Of a stretch of DNA of 14,115 nucleotides, positions 7,806 through 14,079 are shown one piece after another. Made by a program: the position numbers and the translations under genes. Source of the DNA: an uncultured Clostridia bacterium (GTDB lineage Bacteria; Bacillota; Clostridia; Christensenellales; Pumilibacteraceae); assembly GCA_947588325.1 (NCBI GenBank), contig CANPYH010000027.1:1-14115 (forward strand). The letters are read 5' to 3'. Each line of letters starts with the position of its first letter. The stretch's first letter is position 1. The notes under the pieces were generated by a model that did not search any database, was not told where the DNA came from, and saw only the letters and a list, made by a program, of their open reading frames with translations.

Positions 7806-8501
7806 TTATGCCTGTTTGAACGCCGTGCCGTATATAAGGGAGAGGAATGCCTCTTCGAGGGAGCCGACGGGGACTATGTGCGTCACCCTGCCCACAATCT
7901 CCTCGGCGCGAACCTGCCCGACGGCGGCGTAGCGCGAGTCTTTGGAGTTGTCTCGGTTATCCCCGAGCGCGAACACGCAGCCCTGTTCTATCTTTACGGG
8001 CACGCCGATGAACGCGGAGAGACTTCCGCCGAGCACCGTCCAATAGCTTATGTGCATTCTGCCCTTTATATAGTCCTCTTCGAGCGGGACAAAGTCGCCC
8101 TCGGAGCCGTATTGAATATACAGCGTCACCGTCTGCGGCTGACCGCTCGCGTCCTCGTCGGCGCGGAACTCGACGGTATCCCCGCCAAGCGCGACTACCC
8201 GCTTGATAAGCAGCGTCCTCTTCTCCGCTCCGCCCACCTTCTCCGTCTTTTCGAAGGTGATGATATCGCCGCGGGATATACTCTCTATGCGCGGGTTCTT
8301 CTCGCACAGGACGTACTGCCCGTTTAAGAGGGTGGGCTCCATGCTCTCTCCGTCGATAATGGAGAGGTCGTTGAGAATTACGGTGGAGAGCGTGAGGGCG
8401 AGCGCGCCTATAATTAAAATGAAGAGCGCGTTTAATATTTTTCCGCACACTCTTTCCGCGTAATTCGGGCGCCTTAACAGCTTTTCCTCTAAATCGACCA
8501 T
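7806..8501 (-). CDS. lepB: Signal peptidase I
   Basis: This membrane serine protease cleaves signal peptides from exported proteins. The 231-residue product has one N-terminal transmembrane helix (about 21-44), then box B GESMEPTLLNGQ with nucleophile Ser53, box D with the general-base Lys100 in LLIKRVVALGGD, and box E GDNRDNSKDSR (180-190), all in the expected order, with the catalytic domain outside the cell. A loop around residues 115-145 is somewhat extended. The start at 8501 is inferred: the frame stays open 47 codons further back into the upstream hydrolase gene, but that part is a shadow of that gene and not family-like. ATG 8501 is 8 nt after the hydrolase stop with only a weak GTGGG upstream; a GTG two codons earlier (8507) is an alternative. 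Standing next to ecfA1 is unusual for lepB and gives no obvious functional link. Confidence 0.93.
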   Translation of the reverse strand: MVDLEEKLLRRPNYAERVCGKILNALFILIIGALALTLSTVILNDLSIIDGESMEPTLLNGQYVLCEKNPRIESISRGDIITFEKTEKVGGAEKRTLLIKRVVALGGDTVEFRADEDASGQPQTVTLYIQYGSEGDFVPLEEDYIKGRMHISYWTVLGGSLSAFIGVPVKIEQGCVFALGDNRDNSKDSRYAAVGQVRAEEIVGRVTHIVPVGSLEEAFLSLIYGTAFKQA

Positions 8502-8509
8502 ACCCACTA

Positions 8510-10117
8510 TTATACCCAGATCATAGACGCTATCGCCACGGGCGCTTCGGAATCTATGCGGAGCCGCGCTACTTCCGTCCAACTGCCGCAGAAGGAATAG
8601 GCGGACTTGAACTCCGTCGCCTGCAGCGTGAATTTTTTCCAATTATCCGCGGGATTAACCACTGCCGAGAAGGAATATTCGGCGTACTTCTTCCCCTTCT
8701 CCTCCGAGCAGGTCAGCACGGTAAACCGCACCCTCTGCTCCTTGGTGGAGTACAGCAAGATTTGCAGAAGGGAAGCGTCCTTGCCCTGCGCGCCCGCGTC
8801 GGTGAACCCGTATGTCGAGAGGGTGCCCGCGTCCGAGGTTATCCCCTCAATGCCGAAGGGTCCGCGCATGATAGAAACGGAGTTTTTGTGCGCGAGGGGG
8901 GAGTTGGCTATCCACCCGTCCGTGCCCATCTCCGTCGAGTACAGTATGTGCTTCCACACCGTGGGAAGCTGTTTAACCCCGAGAAGAGCGGGGACTTTGG
9001 TTATTACGGGCGAGCTTACGGACATACCGCTGCCCGAACGCGCGTTTACAAAGGCGTATATGGGCTGGCGTATGTCATACACGTCCACCTTCGCCGAGTA
9101 TGTTCCCTCACCCGTCTTTTTCAGCTTGGTCTTTTTCCAGTGCCGAAGCGCGCCGTTCTTCATGCCCTGCGACACGAACAGTTCGACGTCGCTCGCCCCG
9201 CTCGTCACCTTGTAGAAGAACTCGCGGTTAACCTGTTCGGCGGAAATAAGCGGCGCGTCGGGGATACTTCCCTCGCCTTTTAAGTGGTATTTAAGCCACA
9301 GCTCCTCGTTATTCCGCTGCTTGAAGCCCTGCACATGGTTGGCTCTCTCGCTTATGGAGAGGCGGGAGCCGCTCGCGGGGGATATGAGCGCGTATGCCTC
9401 GCTCATCTTATCCGTCGTGCCGTCCTGCTCGTTGGAGGCAAGCACGGTCAGCACGGGCTTTTTTATCATGGTGGTGTAAGTCGAGTCGAAGAGGGATATC
9501 ACGCGGACGTTATCCGACGAGCCCATCCCCGCAAAGCCCGCGGAAAACTTGGTTACGGCGCAGGTTACGCGAGGGTCCACGGCGGCGACCTTTATTATGG
9601 TCGACTCGGATATGCTCTCGCCCACCACGCCGACTTTGGAAGCGTCTATCTCCCCGAAGGTCGCGGCGAAGGTTATCGTGCGCATCGCTATCTGCGCCCA
9701 TATTACCCAGCAGTTTATGCGCATGTCCTTTGGCTCGGTAGTCAGGCACTCGGGGGTGAAGTTGGCAAAGGACATTGAGACGGGGTATAGCGTATAACGC
9801 GGGTCGTCCGCTCTCTCCCCCGCAAAGTCGGGCATAATCACGGCATAGCCGCGGTCGGTGTAATAGGACGGATCTATATCCATAACCGACTTATGCGCGT
9901 CGCCCATATATATAACGACGGGGACTTTCTTCCGCAAAAGGGGTATTACGCAGCGCACGAAAACGCGCACGACGCCGTTGGTTGTCGTCGAGCCGTTGAA
10001 GTACGCCGTTATCGTGCGGAGACTGTCCGTCCTTGTATCCGAAAGAACGGTGGTCGCAAGAGGCAGAATGGAAGCGTCGTAACCCTTCCAGATTATTTGC
10101 GGAGTGAGAACTTCCAT
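8510..10117 (-). CDS. Putative alpha/beta-hydrolase (acyl esterase or peptidase-like) with C-terminal beta-rich domain
   Basis: This 535-residue protein has an alpha/beta-hydrolase core (about 65-282) resembling acetyl-xylan esterase/dienelactone-hydrolase-type and CocE/S15-type enzymes: VPVVIYMGD near the first core strand, YTDRGYAVIMPDFAGE, a nucleophile elbow GVVGESIS with Ser168, a candidate acid in SNEQDGTTD (Asp232 or Asp236), a probable catalytic His261 in ANHVQGF, and a closing WLKYHLKGEG. The elbow reads G-E-S-I-S instead of the usual GxSxG. The remaining ~240 residues look beta-rich: first a segment around PIYAFVNARSGSGMSVSSP, then a domain (about 370-535) resembling a carbohydrate-binding-type beta-sandwich. 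No signal peptide or membrane helix is visible, so the product seems cytoplasmic. The substrate cannot be told from sequence. It is first in the operon. No ribosome binding site precedes the ATG; the promoter places the transcript start within a few bases of it. The gene ends in tandem stops TAA TAG. Confidence 0.85.
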   Translation of the reverse strand: MEVLTPQIIWKGYDASILPLATTVLSDTRTDSLRTITAYFNGSTTTNGVVRVFVRCVIPLLRKKVPVVIYMGDAHKSVMDIDPSYYTDRGYAVIMPDFAGERADDPRYTLYPVSMSFANFTPECLTTEPKDMRINCWVIWAQIAMRTITFAATFGEIDASKVGVVGESISESTIIKVAAVDPRVTCAVTKFSAGFAGMGSSDNVRVISLFDSTYTTMIKKPVLTVLASNEQDGTTDKMSEAYALISPASGSRLSISERANHVQGFKQRNNEELWLKYHLKGEGSIPDAPLISAEQVNREFFYKVTSGASDVELFVSQGMKNGALRHWKKTKLKKTGEGTYSAKVDVYDIRQPIYAFVNARSGSGMSVSSPVITKVPALLGVKQLPTVWKHILYSTEMGTDGWIANSPLAHKNSVSIMRGPFGIEGITSDAGTLSTYGFTDAGAQGKDASLLQILLYSTKEQRVRFTVLTCSEEKGKKYAEYSFSAVVNPADNWKKFTLQATEFKSAYSFCGSWTEVARLRIDSEAPVAIASMIWV

Positions 10118-10125
10118 TGAATGTT

Positions 10126-10155
10126 ATTTTACTACCTACGCCGCCTTACTGTCAA
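10126..10155 (-). promoter_or_regulatory. Promoter of the hydrolase-lepB-ecf-truA operon, leaderless type
   Basis: On the minus strand a perfect TTGACA (10155-10150) is followed after 18 bp by TAAAAT (10131-10126). Only 8 bases separate the -10 from the ATG at 10117, so transcription would begin at or within about 2 nt of the start codon. This fits the absence of a Shine-Dalgarno sequence. A-rich sequence upstream of the -35 (AAGAAACAAAACAC) could act as an UP element. Confidence 0.75.
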
Positions 10156-10212
10156 GTGTTTTGTTTCTTGCTCCTTTTTCCCTCCTTTTTGCACATAATT
10201 TGCCCGCGCATA

Positions 10213-10241
10213 TTGACAAGAGCGCCTCGCGGGAATATAAT
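10213..10241 (+). promoter_or_regulatory. Perfect consensus sigma-A promoter for the prolyl isomerase
   Basis: TTGACA (10213-10218), a 17-bp spacer, and TATAAT (10236-10241) match the housekeeping consensus exactly. The predicted start near 10248 coincides with the first base of the ribosome binding site GAGGAGGT (10248-10255), leaving a leader of about 12 nt. High constitutive expression is expected. Confidence 0.9.
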
Positions 10242-10259
10242 TTAGCCGAGGAGGTACTT

Positions 10260-10778
10260 ATGTCCGAAATCAAAGCAAGAATAACTTTCGAGGGCGGTCA
10301 GGTTATTAACATCAAACTTCGCCCCGACGTCGCGCCCGTAACGGTGCGGAACTTCGTCAAGCTCGCAAAAGCGCACTTCTATGACGGGCTGTGTTTTCAT
10401 CGCGTTATCCCCGGGTTTATGATACAGGGCGGCGGCATGACTACCGAGCAGGGCAGGCTTATAGGCAGAGAGGCGCAGTCCATACGCGGGGAGTTCGCGG
10501 CTAACGGCAAGAATAATCCCCTCTCGCACAAGCCGGGCGTGGTATCGATGGCGAGAACGCAGGTGTTTGACAGCGCGTCGTCGCAGTTCTTTATATGCGT
10601 CGCCGACTGCACCTTCCTCGACGGGCAATACGCCGCTTTCGGCGAGTGCGCGGACGAGGCTTCGCTTGCCACGGCTATCGCGATCAGCCGCGTCCCCACC
10701 CGCTCGGTCGGTTATTACAACGACGTACCCGTCACTCCCGTAGTGATAGAGTCCGTCACCATTACCGAGGAGGACTGA
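10260..10778 (+). CDS. Cyclophilin-type peptidyl-prolyl cis-trans isomerase
   Basis: Cyclophilins catalyse cis-trans isomerisation of peptide bonds before proline and assist protein folding. The 172-residue product is a single cyclophilin domain with no signal peptide, hence cytoplasmic. Visible family motifs are PVTVRNFVKLA near the N-terminus, FHRVIPGFMIQGGG (46-59) with catalytic Arg48, Phe53 and Gln56, SSQFFIC (107-113), and LDGQYAAFGEC (120-130), where the drug-contact tryptophan of eukaryotic cyclophilins is replaced by Tyr as is common in bacteria. The start at 10260 is set by the GAGGAGGT ribosome binding site and the perfect promoter; the frame extends 52 codons upstream, but that extension would cross the promoter. 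The gene is divergent from the hydrolase operon and followed 62 nt later by the comEC-like gene. Confidence 0.95.
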   Translation: MSEIKARITFEGGQVINIKLRPDVAPVTVRNFVKLAKAHFYDGLCFHRVIPGFMIQGGGMTTEQGRLIGREAQSIRGEFAANGKNNPLSHKPGVVSMARTQVFDSASSQFFICVADCTFLDGQYAAFGECADEASLATAIAISRVPTRSVGYYNDVPVTPVVIESVTITEED

Positions 10779-10805
10779 CCACTTAATCTTTGCTTCCCCT
10801 CCCTC

Positions 10806-10833
10806 CTTTGGCGTAAGACTTTTTTTACCAAAG
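10806..10833 (+). other. Weak stem-loop before the comEC start
   Basis: CTTTG (10806-10810) and GTAA (10813-10816) can pair with TTAC (10825-10828) and CAAAG (10829-10833), leaving a two-base bulge and a T-rich loop. The right arm partly covers AAGAAG (10831-10836), the only ribosome-binding-site-like sequence before the GTG at 10841. No T-run follows, so it is not a normal terminator. It may restrain comEC translation or be chance. Confidence 0.3.
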
Positions 10834-10840
10834 AAGAACA

Positions 10841-12940
10841 GTGAAAGTCAATTTTCGATCTTTTCTCTTTATTTTCGGTTCGGCAGTGTGCGGGATCCTC
10901 TTTTCCCTCGTCGCGTATTACGTCCTGCCCCTCGGAATAGCGTTGCTCTCGGTGCTCGGCGCGGGGCTTATCGCCTTCGGGGTTCTTCGCCTCACCGCCA
11001 AAGACTATACGGGCGCCGTCGCCGCGGCTATTGCCGTCGCGGTGGTTTTATATTGCTCCCTCACCTTCCTCATCACGGCTGATGTGCGCAAGGAAAGCGA
11101 GTATAACGACAAAGTCGTCTATGTCGTCGGCCGAGTCACCGAACATTGCATGTACTCGGGCGACGTATTCCAAGCGGTATTGGACGACTTAATGATAGAT
11201 AAAGAGCCCGTGAGCGGCAAAATGTCCGCCTATCTGTATAACAGCGGGCTGGAGTTTTCGCAGGTTAGGGCGGGCTACGTCCTCTCATTCTGGGCGGAGG
11301 TGCACGACAGACCGCCCGTCGGGCAGGACGGGGTGAATGCGTCGGACGTCCGCGCGGATATACGCTACGCCGCCGCCTCATATGCGCACGAATCCCCCGT
11401 GCCCGGTCAGCCCGACTTTCTCGAGGGGATAAGGACGGGCTTACGCGACCACCTCACCGCGAATATGGGCGACGAAGCGGGGTTGGTTGCTTACGGCATG
11501 ATTGCAGGCGACCGTTACTTACTACCCGACGAAATAACCGACGCTTTCGCGGGAGCGGGAATCGGGCACATACTCGCCGTCAGCGGCCTGCATGTCGGGC
11601 TTATCTTCCTGCTCATAAACAAACTTTTCTCGCTTATCCCCGCGCCGAGACCGATCGGACGAATAACGACGACGCTGCTATTATTCGTATACGCGATATT
11701 TACGGGGGCAAGTCCGAGCACCGTCCGCGCCGTCATAATGTGCCTGATACTTATATGGTCGGACAGGTTCGGCAGGACGGACAGCCTTAACTCGCTATGC
11801 CTCGCGGCGACGGTCTGCCTATGTATATCCCCCTTCTACCTCTTCGAGTGCGGCTATCTTATGTCGGTGGGCGCGGTCGGGGGTATTGTCATGTTCGCCC
11901 GACCCGTTAATTCCGCTCTGCGCAGAATGCGACTGCCCAAGCCGATCGCCGAGTCCATAGGCTCCGCCGTCTCCGTGCAGTCGGTCATTATGCCCATGAC
12001 GGCATACTTCTTCCACCGCACCTATCTCTACTCCCTGCCCGTCAACGGCTTGGGCACCTGGGCGCTGTCCGGTCTGTTCTTCCTGCTGATAGCCTTTCTG
12101 CCGCTGTCTTTCGCCTTCCCCGTTCTGCTCGTTCCCGTCGGGTGGCTTTTCGGCGGACTGCTGTTCGTGTGTAATTGGGTAACCGCGCTCCCCCTCGCCT
12201 CGGCGGTAACGCAGGTCGGCGCGGCGGTGTTCGTTATACCTATACTGCTCTTCTTTGCCTCACGGTATGTCAAGGCGAAGTGGAAAAAGCACTTCGCCGT
12301 GCTCTGTTTCGCCCTTGCCGCGGTAGTCGGGCTGTCGTCGGACATAACGGTGCGCGGCACGGATATAATGGTGACGGCGGCAGGCTCCGCACCCGCGACG
12401 GTGATATATCACGGCGGGGAGACTTATTTGTTTGCCGACTTTACTTCGGGTAGATCTGTATCCTCCGCCCTCGACCGTGCGCGGGTGGGCGACGAAAGTT
12501 TTATTATCTATGAGTACAACCTCACAAAGGAGAGCGCGGCGGGGATAATCGACTTCGCGCGGCAAAGACGGGTTACCGAGGTGCGCTATGCCTACTACCC
12601 GAACATTGAAGGGCTGACCGCGCTTGCCGAGAGCGGTTTGCCGATGCGTGAGGTGATTTTGGACGACGGCAACGTCACTCTCGCCACTTCGGACGGCTCG
12701 CCTTGCGGCTGGCTCTTCACCGCTTCGGGCAATACCGCCTTCATAAGCCAAACGGGCAGTTACGAGAGCGCCGTCCTCGCCGCCGACATAGCCCGCGTCC
12801 GCACCGCTCCCTACGCCGCCGAGTTCCCCGACACCCTCTTCCTCACCTCCTACGGCTCCCCTTCGGATAACATCGCCGTCACATCCTACGGCAATCCGTA
12901 TATGTACGACTTTAAGACGGGGGTATTGAAAGGGATTTAG
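10841..12940 (+). CDS. comEC: ComEC/Rec2-family DNA uptake channel with degenerate C-terminal MBL-like domain
   Basis: ComEC forms the membrane channel that brings single-stranded DNA into the cytoplasm during natural transformation. The 699-residue product has N-terminal membrane helices (about 8-80), a soluble OB-like DUF4131-type region (about 85-185), and a polytopic competence domain (about 205-500) with the hallmark HILAVSGLHVG (243-253) and FTGASPSTVRAVIM (287-300). The final ~200 residues align in layout with the metallo-beta-lactamase domain usual in ComEC, but the position where THxHxDH should sit reads IIYEYNLTKESAAGI (about 555-569), with no histidine or aspartate ligands. The start is GTG at 10841 with a weak AAGAAG upstream; no promoter is seen, so transcription from the prolyl isomerase gene is likely. 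No other competence gene is in the window. Confidence 0.9.
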   Translation: MKVNFRSFLFIFGSAVCGILFSLVAYYVLPLGIALLSVLGAGLIAFGVLRLTAKDYTGAVAAAIAVAVVLYCSLTFLITADVRKESEYNDKVVYVVGRVTEHCMYSGDVFQAVLDDLMIDKEPVSGKMSAYLYNSGLEFSQVRAGYVLSFWAEVHDRPPVGQDGVNASDVRADIRYAAASYAHESPVPGQPDFLEGIRTGLRDHLTANMGDEAGLVAYGMIAGDRYLLPDEITDAFAGAGIGHILAVSGLHVGLIFLLINKLFSLIPAPRPIGRITTTLLLFVYAIFTGASPSTVRAVIMCLILIWSDRFGRTDSLNSLCLAATVCLCISPFYLFECGYLMSVGAVGGIVMFARPVNSALRRMRLPKPIAESIGSAVSVQSVIMPMTAYFFHRTYLYSLPVNGLGTWALSGLFFLLIAFLPLSFAFPVLLVPVGWLFGGLLFVCNWVTALPLASAVTQVGAAVFVIPILLFFASRYVKAKWKKHFAVLCFALAAVVGLSSDITVRGTDIMVTAAGSAPATVIYHGGETYLFADFTSGRSVSSALDRARVGDESFIIYEYNLTKESAAGIIDFARQRRVTEVRYAYYPNIEGLTALAESGLPMREVILDDGNVTLATSDGSPCGWLFTASGNTAFISQTGSYESAVLAADIARVRTAPYAAEFPDTLFLTSYGSPSDNIAVTSYGNPYMYDFKTGVLKGI

Positions 12941-12998
12941 TTACAGCAGGCGCGGCGCATAGCACCGCTGATAGGAAACGCTCCATGCCTTCCGCGTC

Positions 12999-13026
12999 TT
13001 GACAAAATTGTGCGTTATGATATAAT
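12999..13026 (+). promoter_or_regulatory. Promoter of the 13036 gene, nearly leaderless
   Basis: TTGACA (12999-13004), a 16-bp spacer, and TATAAT (13021-13026) are both perfect hexamers. The ATG at 13036 is only 9 bases past the -10, giving a predicted leader of about 3 nt. The intervening TTTATAATAC contains no ribosome binding site. Confidence 0.8.
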
Positions 13027-13035
13027 TTATAATAC

Positions 13036-13641
13036 ATGGAAAAAGATTGTGACAAAATTTTCATATGGGATAGGTCTTTCGATGTATTCATGCACGTTAT
13101 GTTTCTCTCGGGGATAGTGATACCCGCGATATTAGCCATAATTTTACGAGGGGCTGCCGTTTGGGCTTTCGTGTTTTTGGGATCTCTGTTTGGCTCATGT
13201 GAAATATTTTTGCTTTTTGCTCCGACGTATATCTATTTGGATAAAGAATGTATGCGCCAAATGTCAATAACTCACGTCAAATATAAGAAGAGATATTGGA
13301 GTGATTTGCGAAATGCCGAGATTCTCTATATAAAAAGAGGCAGCTGCGATGACGAGTCCATGGGAGGAACTTTCTATCAGGAAGATAGCATATGTTTGAC
13401 TTTTGCCGATCATGTCATATTTGACAGAGAGCACTTGTCCTTGGATCCCGATGTAGTTACGATTTTATATGATAAGGAAAAGTTACAAATATTACAAAAA
13501 TATATAGGCAAACCGATACCCGACAACAGACCGGACATTCGCGTAAGGAAATCGGAACAAAAGGAAGCGAAACTTGCCGCGAAGCAAGCCAAGAAAGAAG
13601 CCAAGCAAACCCAAAAAGAAGCAAGACGAAATAGTCGTTAG
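13036..13641 (+). CDS. Membrane protein of unknown function with basic coiled-coil-like tail
   Basis: I do not recognise this 201-residue protein. It has two adjacent hydrophobic segments (about 18-37 and 41-64) forming a hairpin, then a soluble region (about 65-158) with alternating beta-like segments (e.g. YIYLDKECMRQMS, AEILYIKRGS, SICLTFADHVIFD), a layout like small bacterial PH-like membrane proteins. It ends in a Lys/Ala/Gln/Glu-rich tail (about 171-201, repeating KEAK/KQAKKEAK) likely to be helical and to bind acidic partners or lipid head groups. Codon use is noticeably AT-richer than in the genes to the left, suggesting different ancestry. It has its own promoter and ends 6 nt before a strong intrinsic terminator, so it is a single-gene transcript. 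Confidence 0.85.
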   Translation: MEKDCDKIFIWDRSFDVFMHVMFLSGIVIPAILAIILRGAAVWAFVFLGSLFGSCEIFLLFAPTYIYLDKECMRQMSITHVKYKKRYWSDLRNAEILYIKRGSCDDESMGGTFYQEDSICLTFADHVIFDREHLSLDPDVVTILYDKEKLQILQKYIGKPIPDNRPDIRVRKSEQKEAKLAAKQAKKEAKQTQKEARRNSR

Positions 13642-13647
13642 TCCTAC

Positions 13648-13682
13648 GAGCGGCGGAGATATATTCTCCGCCGCTCTTTTGT
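13648..13682 (+). terminator. Strong Rho-independent terminator
   Basis: GAGCGGCGGAGA (13648-13659) and TCTCCGCCGCTC (13665-13676) form a perfect 12-bp GC-rich stem with a 5-nt loop, followed by TTTTGTT. It begins 6 nt after the stop of the upstream gene. The stem is symmetrical, but no T-run flanks it on the other strand, so it works rightwards only. Confidence 0.95.
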
Positions 13683-13706
13683 TATATTACAATTCCCTTA
13701 TTCACA

Positions 13707-13735
13707 TTCGCAGCTCTGCTATTCGAGTATATAAT
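13707..13735 (+). promoter_or_regulatory. Possible weak promoter reading towards the foldback element
   Basis: TTCGCA (13707-13712), 17 bp, and TATAAT (13730-13735). The -10 is perfect but the -35 matches only four of six positions, and AT-rich intergenic DNA often contains such sequences by chance. If active, the transcript would start near 13742 and contain the whole foldback repeat. Confidence 0.3.
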
Positions 13736-13779
13736 AGTTCTGCTTTTCGAGTTAGTAATTACTCCTCGGGTAACGAACA

Positions 13780-13976
13780 AGACAATCCCCTCAGTCTGCC
13801 TTACGGCAGACAGCCCCCTCGACTTCGGGCGGCCCACACGGGTCAGTTACGTCCGAAGTAAAAAACAACACCTCTCGTATCATTACAAGATTGTTGGATT
13901 TGTACCCGAAACTCGGGTAGCAGGGTGGCCGCCCGAAGTCGAGGGGGCTGGCGCGTAGCGCCTGAGGGGATTGTCT
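13780..13976. repeat. 197-bp foldback (inverted-repeat) element, MITE-like or structured RNA
   Basis: The ends are perfect 15-bp inverted repeats (13780-13794 against 13962-13976, AGACAATCCCCTCAG). Inside them is a perfect 24-bp inverted repeat (13811-13834 against 13927-13950). Between outer and inner arms the two sides differ: on the left a hairpin TCTGCC-TTAC-GGCAGA (13795-13810), on the right a shorter hairpin GCGC-GTA-GCGC (13951-13961). The whole would fold as a long stem with two side hairpins forming a four-way junction and a 92-nt apical region. The apical region has its own hairpin TACCCGA-AAC-TCGGGTA (13903-13919). No convincing ORF lies inside. Near-perfect arms imply recent origin or selection for pairing. 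It may be a non-autonomous mobile element or a dispersed palindromic repeat. Confidence 0.85.
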
Positions 13977-13982
13977 AAGTAT

Positions 13983-14013
13983 TTATCAGGAATAGTAACA
14001 TATCCCCTGATAA
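13983..14013. repeat. 8-bp inverted repeat beside the foldback element
   Basis: TTATCAGG (13983-13990) pairs with CCTGATAA (14006-14013) across a 15-nt loop. It begins 6 nt after the outer arm of the foldback element. It lacks a T-run and could be an operator-like site or chance. Confidence 0.4.
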
Positions 14014-14042
14014 GCAAATATCGTTATATCAAACTATCCTGT

Positions 14043-14073
14043 TGAAAAGGAACGGCGTCACCGACACCGTTCC
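14043..14073 (-). terminator. Probable terminator of a leftward gene at the window edge
   Basis: GGAACGG (14049-14055) pairs with CCGTTCC (14067-14073), and inner GTC/GAC extend the stem past one mismatch to a 3-nt loop. On the minus strand the hairpin is followed directly by TTTTC. The T-run is short, so it is a moderate terminator prediction. Confidence 0.5.
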
Positions 14074-14079
14074 GTGTTA

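Noticed and set aside
8506..8513. TATAAT at the hydrolase-lepB junction as a lepB promoter
   Set aside because: It is formed by the tandem stop codons (GTA TAA TAG) and no acceptable -35 lies 16-18 bp upstream; cotranscription explains the spacing better.
8502..8642. 47-residue N-terminal extension of signal peptidase I
   Set aside because: It lies within the coding region of the hydrolase in another frame and lacks family similarity; the short form has the expected start before its membrane helix.
10156..10200. Two AAGGAG-like sequences on the minus strand upstream of the hydrolase
   Set aside because: They are upstream of the promoter and not followed by a usable start codon, so they are not ribosome binding sites for a transcribed gene.
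10104..10259. 52-residue N-terminal extension of the prolyl isomerase with a hydrophobic, signal-like stretch
   Set aside because: It would start upstream of the perfect promoter and run through both promoter hexamers; the GAGGAGGT ribosome binding site fixes the start at 10260.
13574..13861. 95-codon plus-strand open frame across the terminator and foldback left arm
   Set aside because: It overlaps the lysine-rich tail of the real gene in another frame, runs through a strong terminator and repeat DNA, and has no ribosome binding site.
13919..13935. AGGGTGG motif resembling a T-box antiterminator (AGGGTGGNACCGCG)
   Set aside because: Only the first seven bases match; the following bases are part of the exact 24-bp inverted arm of the foldback element, no terminator T-run follows, and no specifier stem or downstream amino-acid gene is visible.
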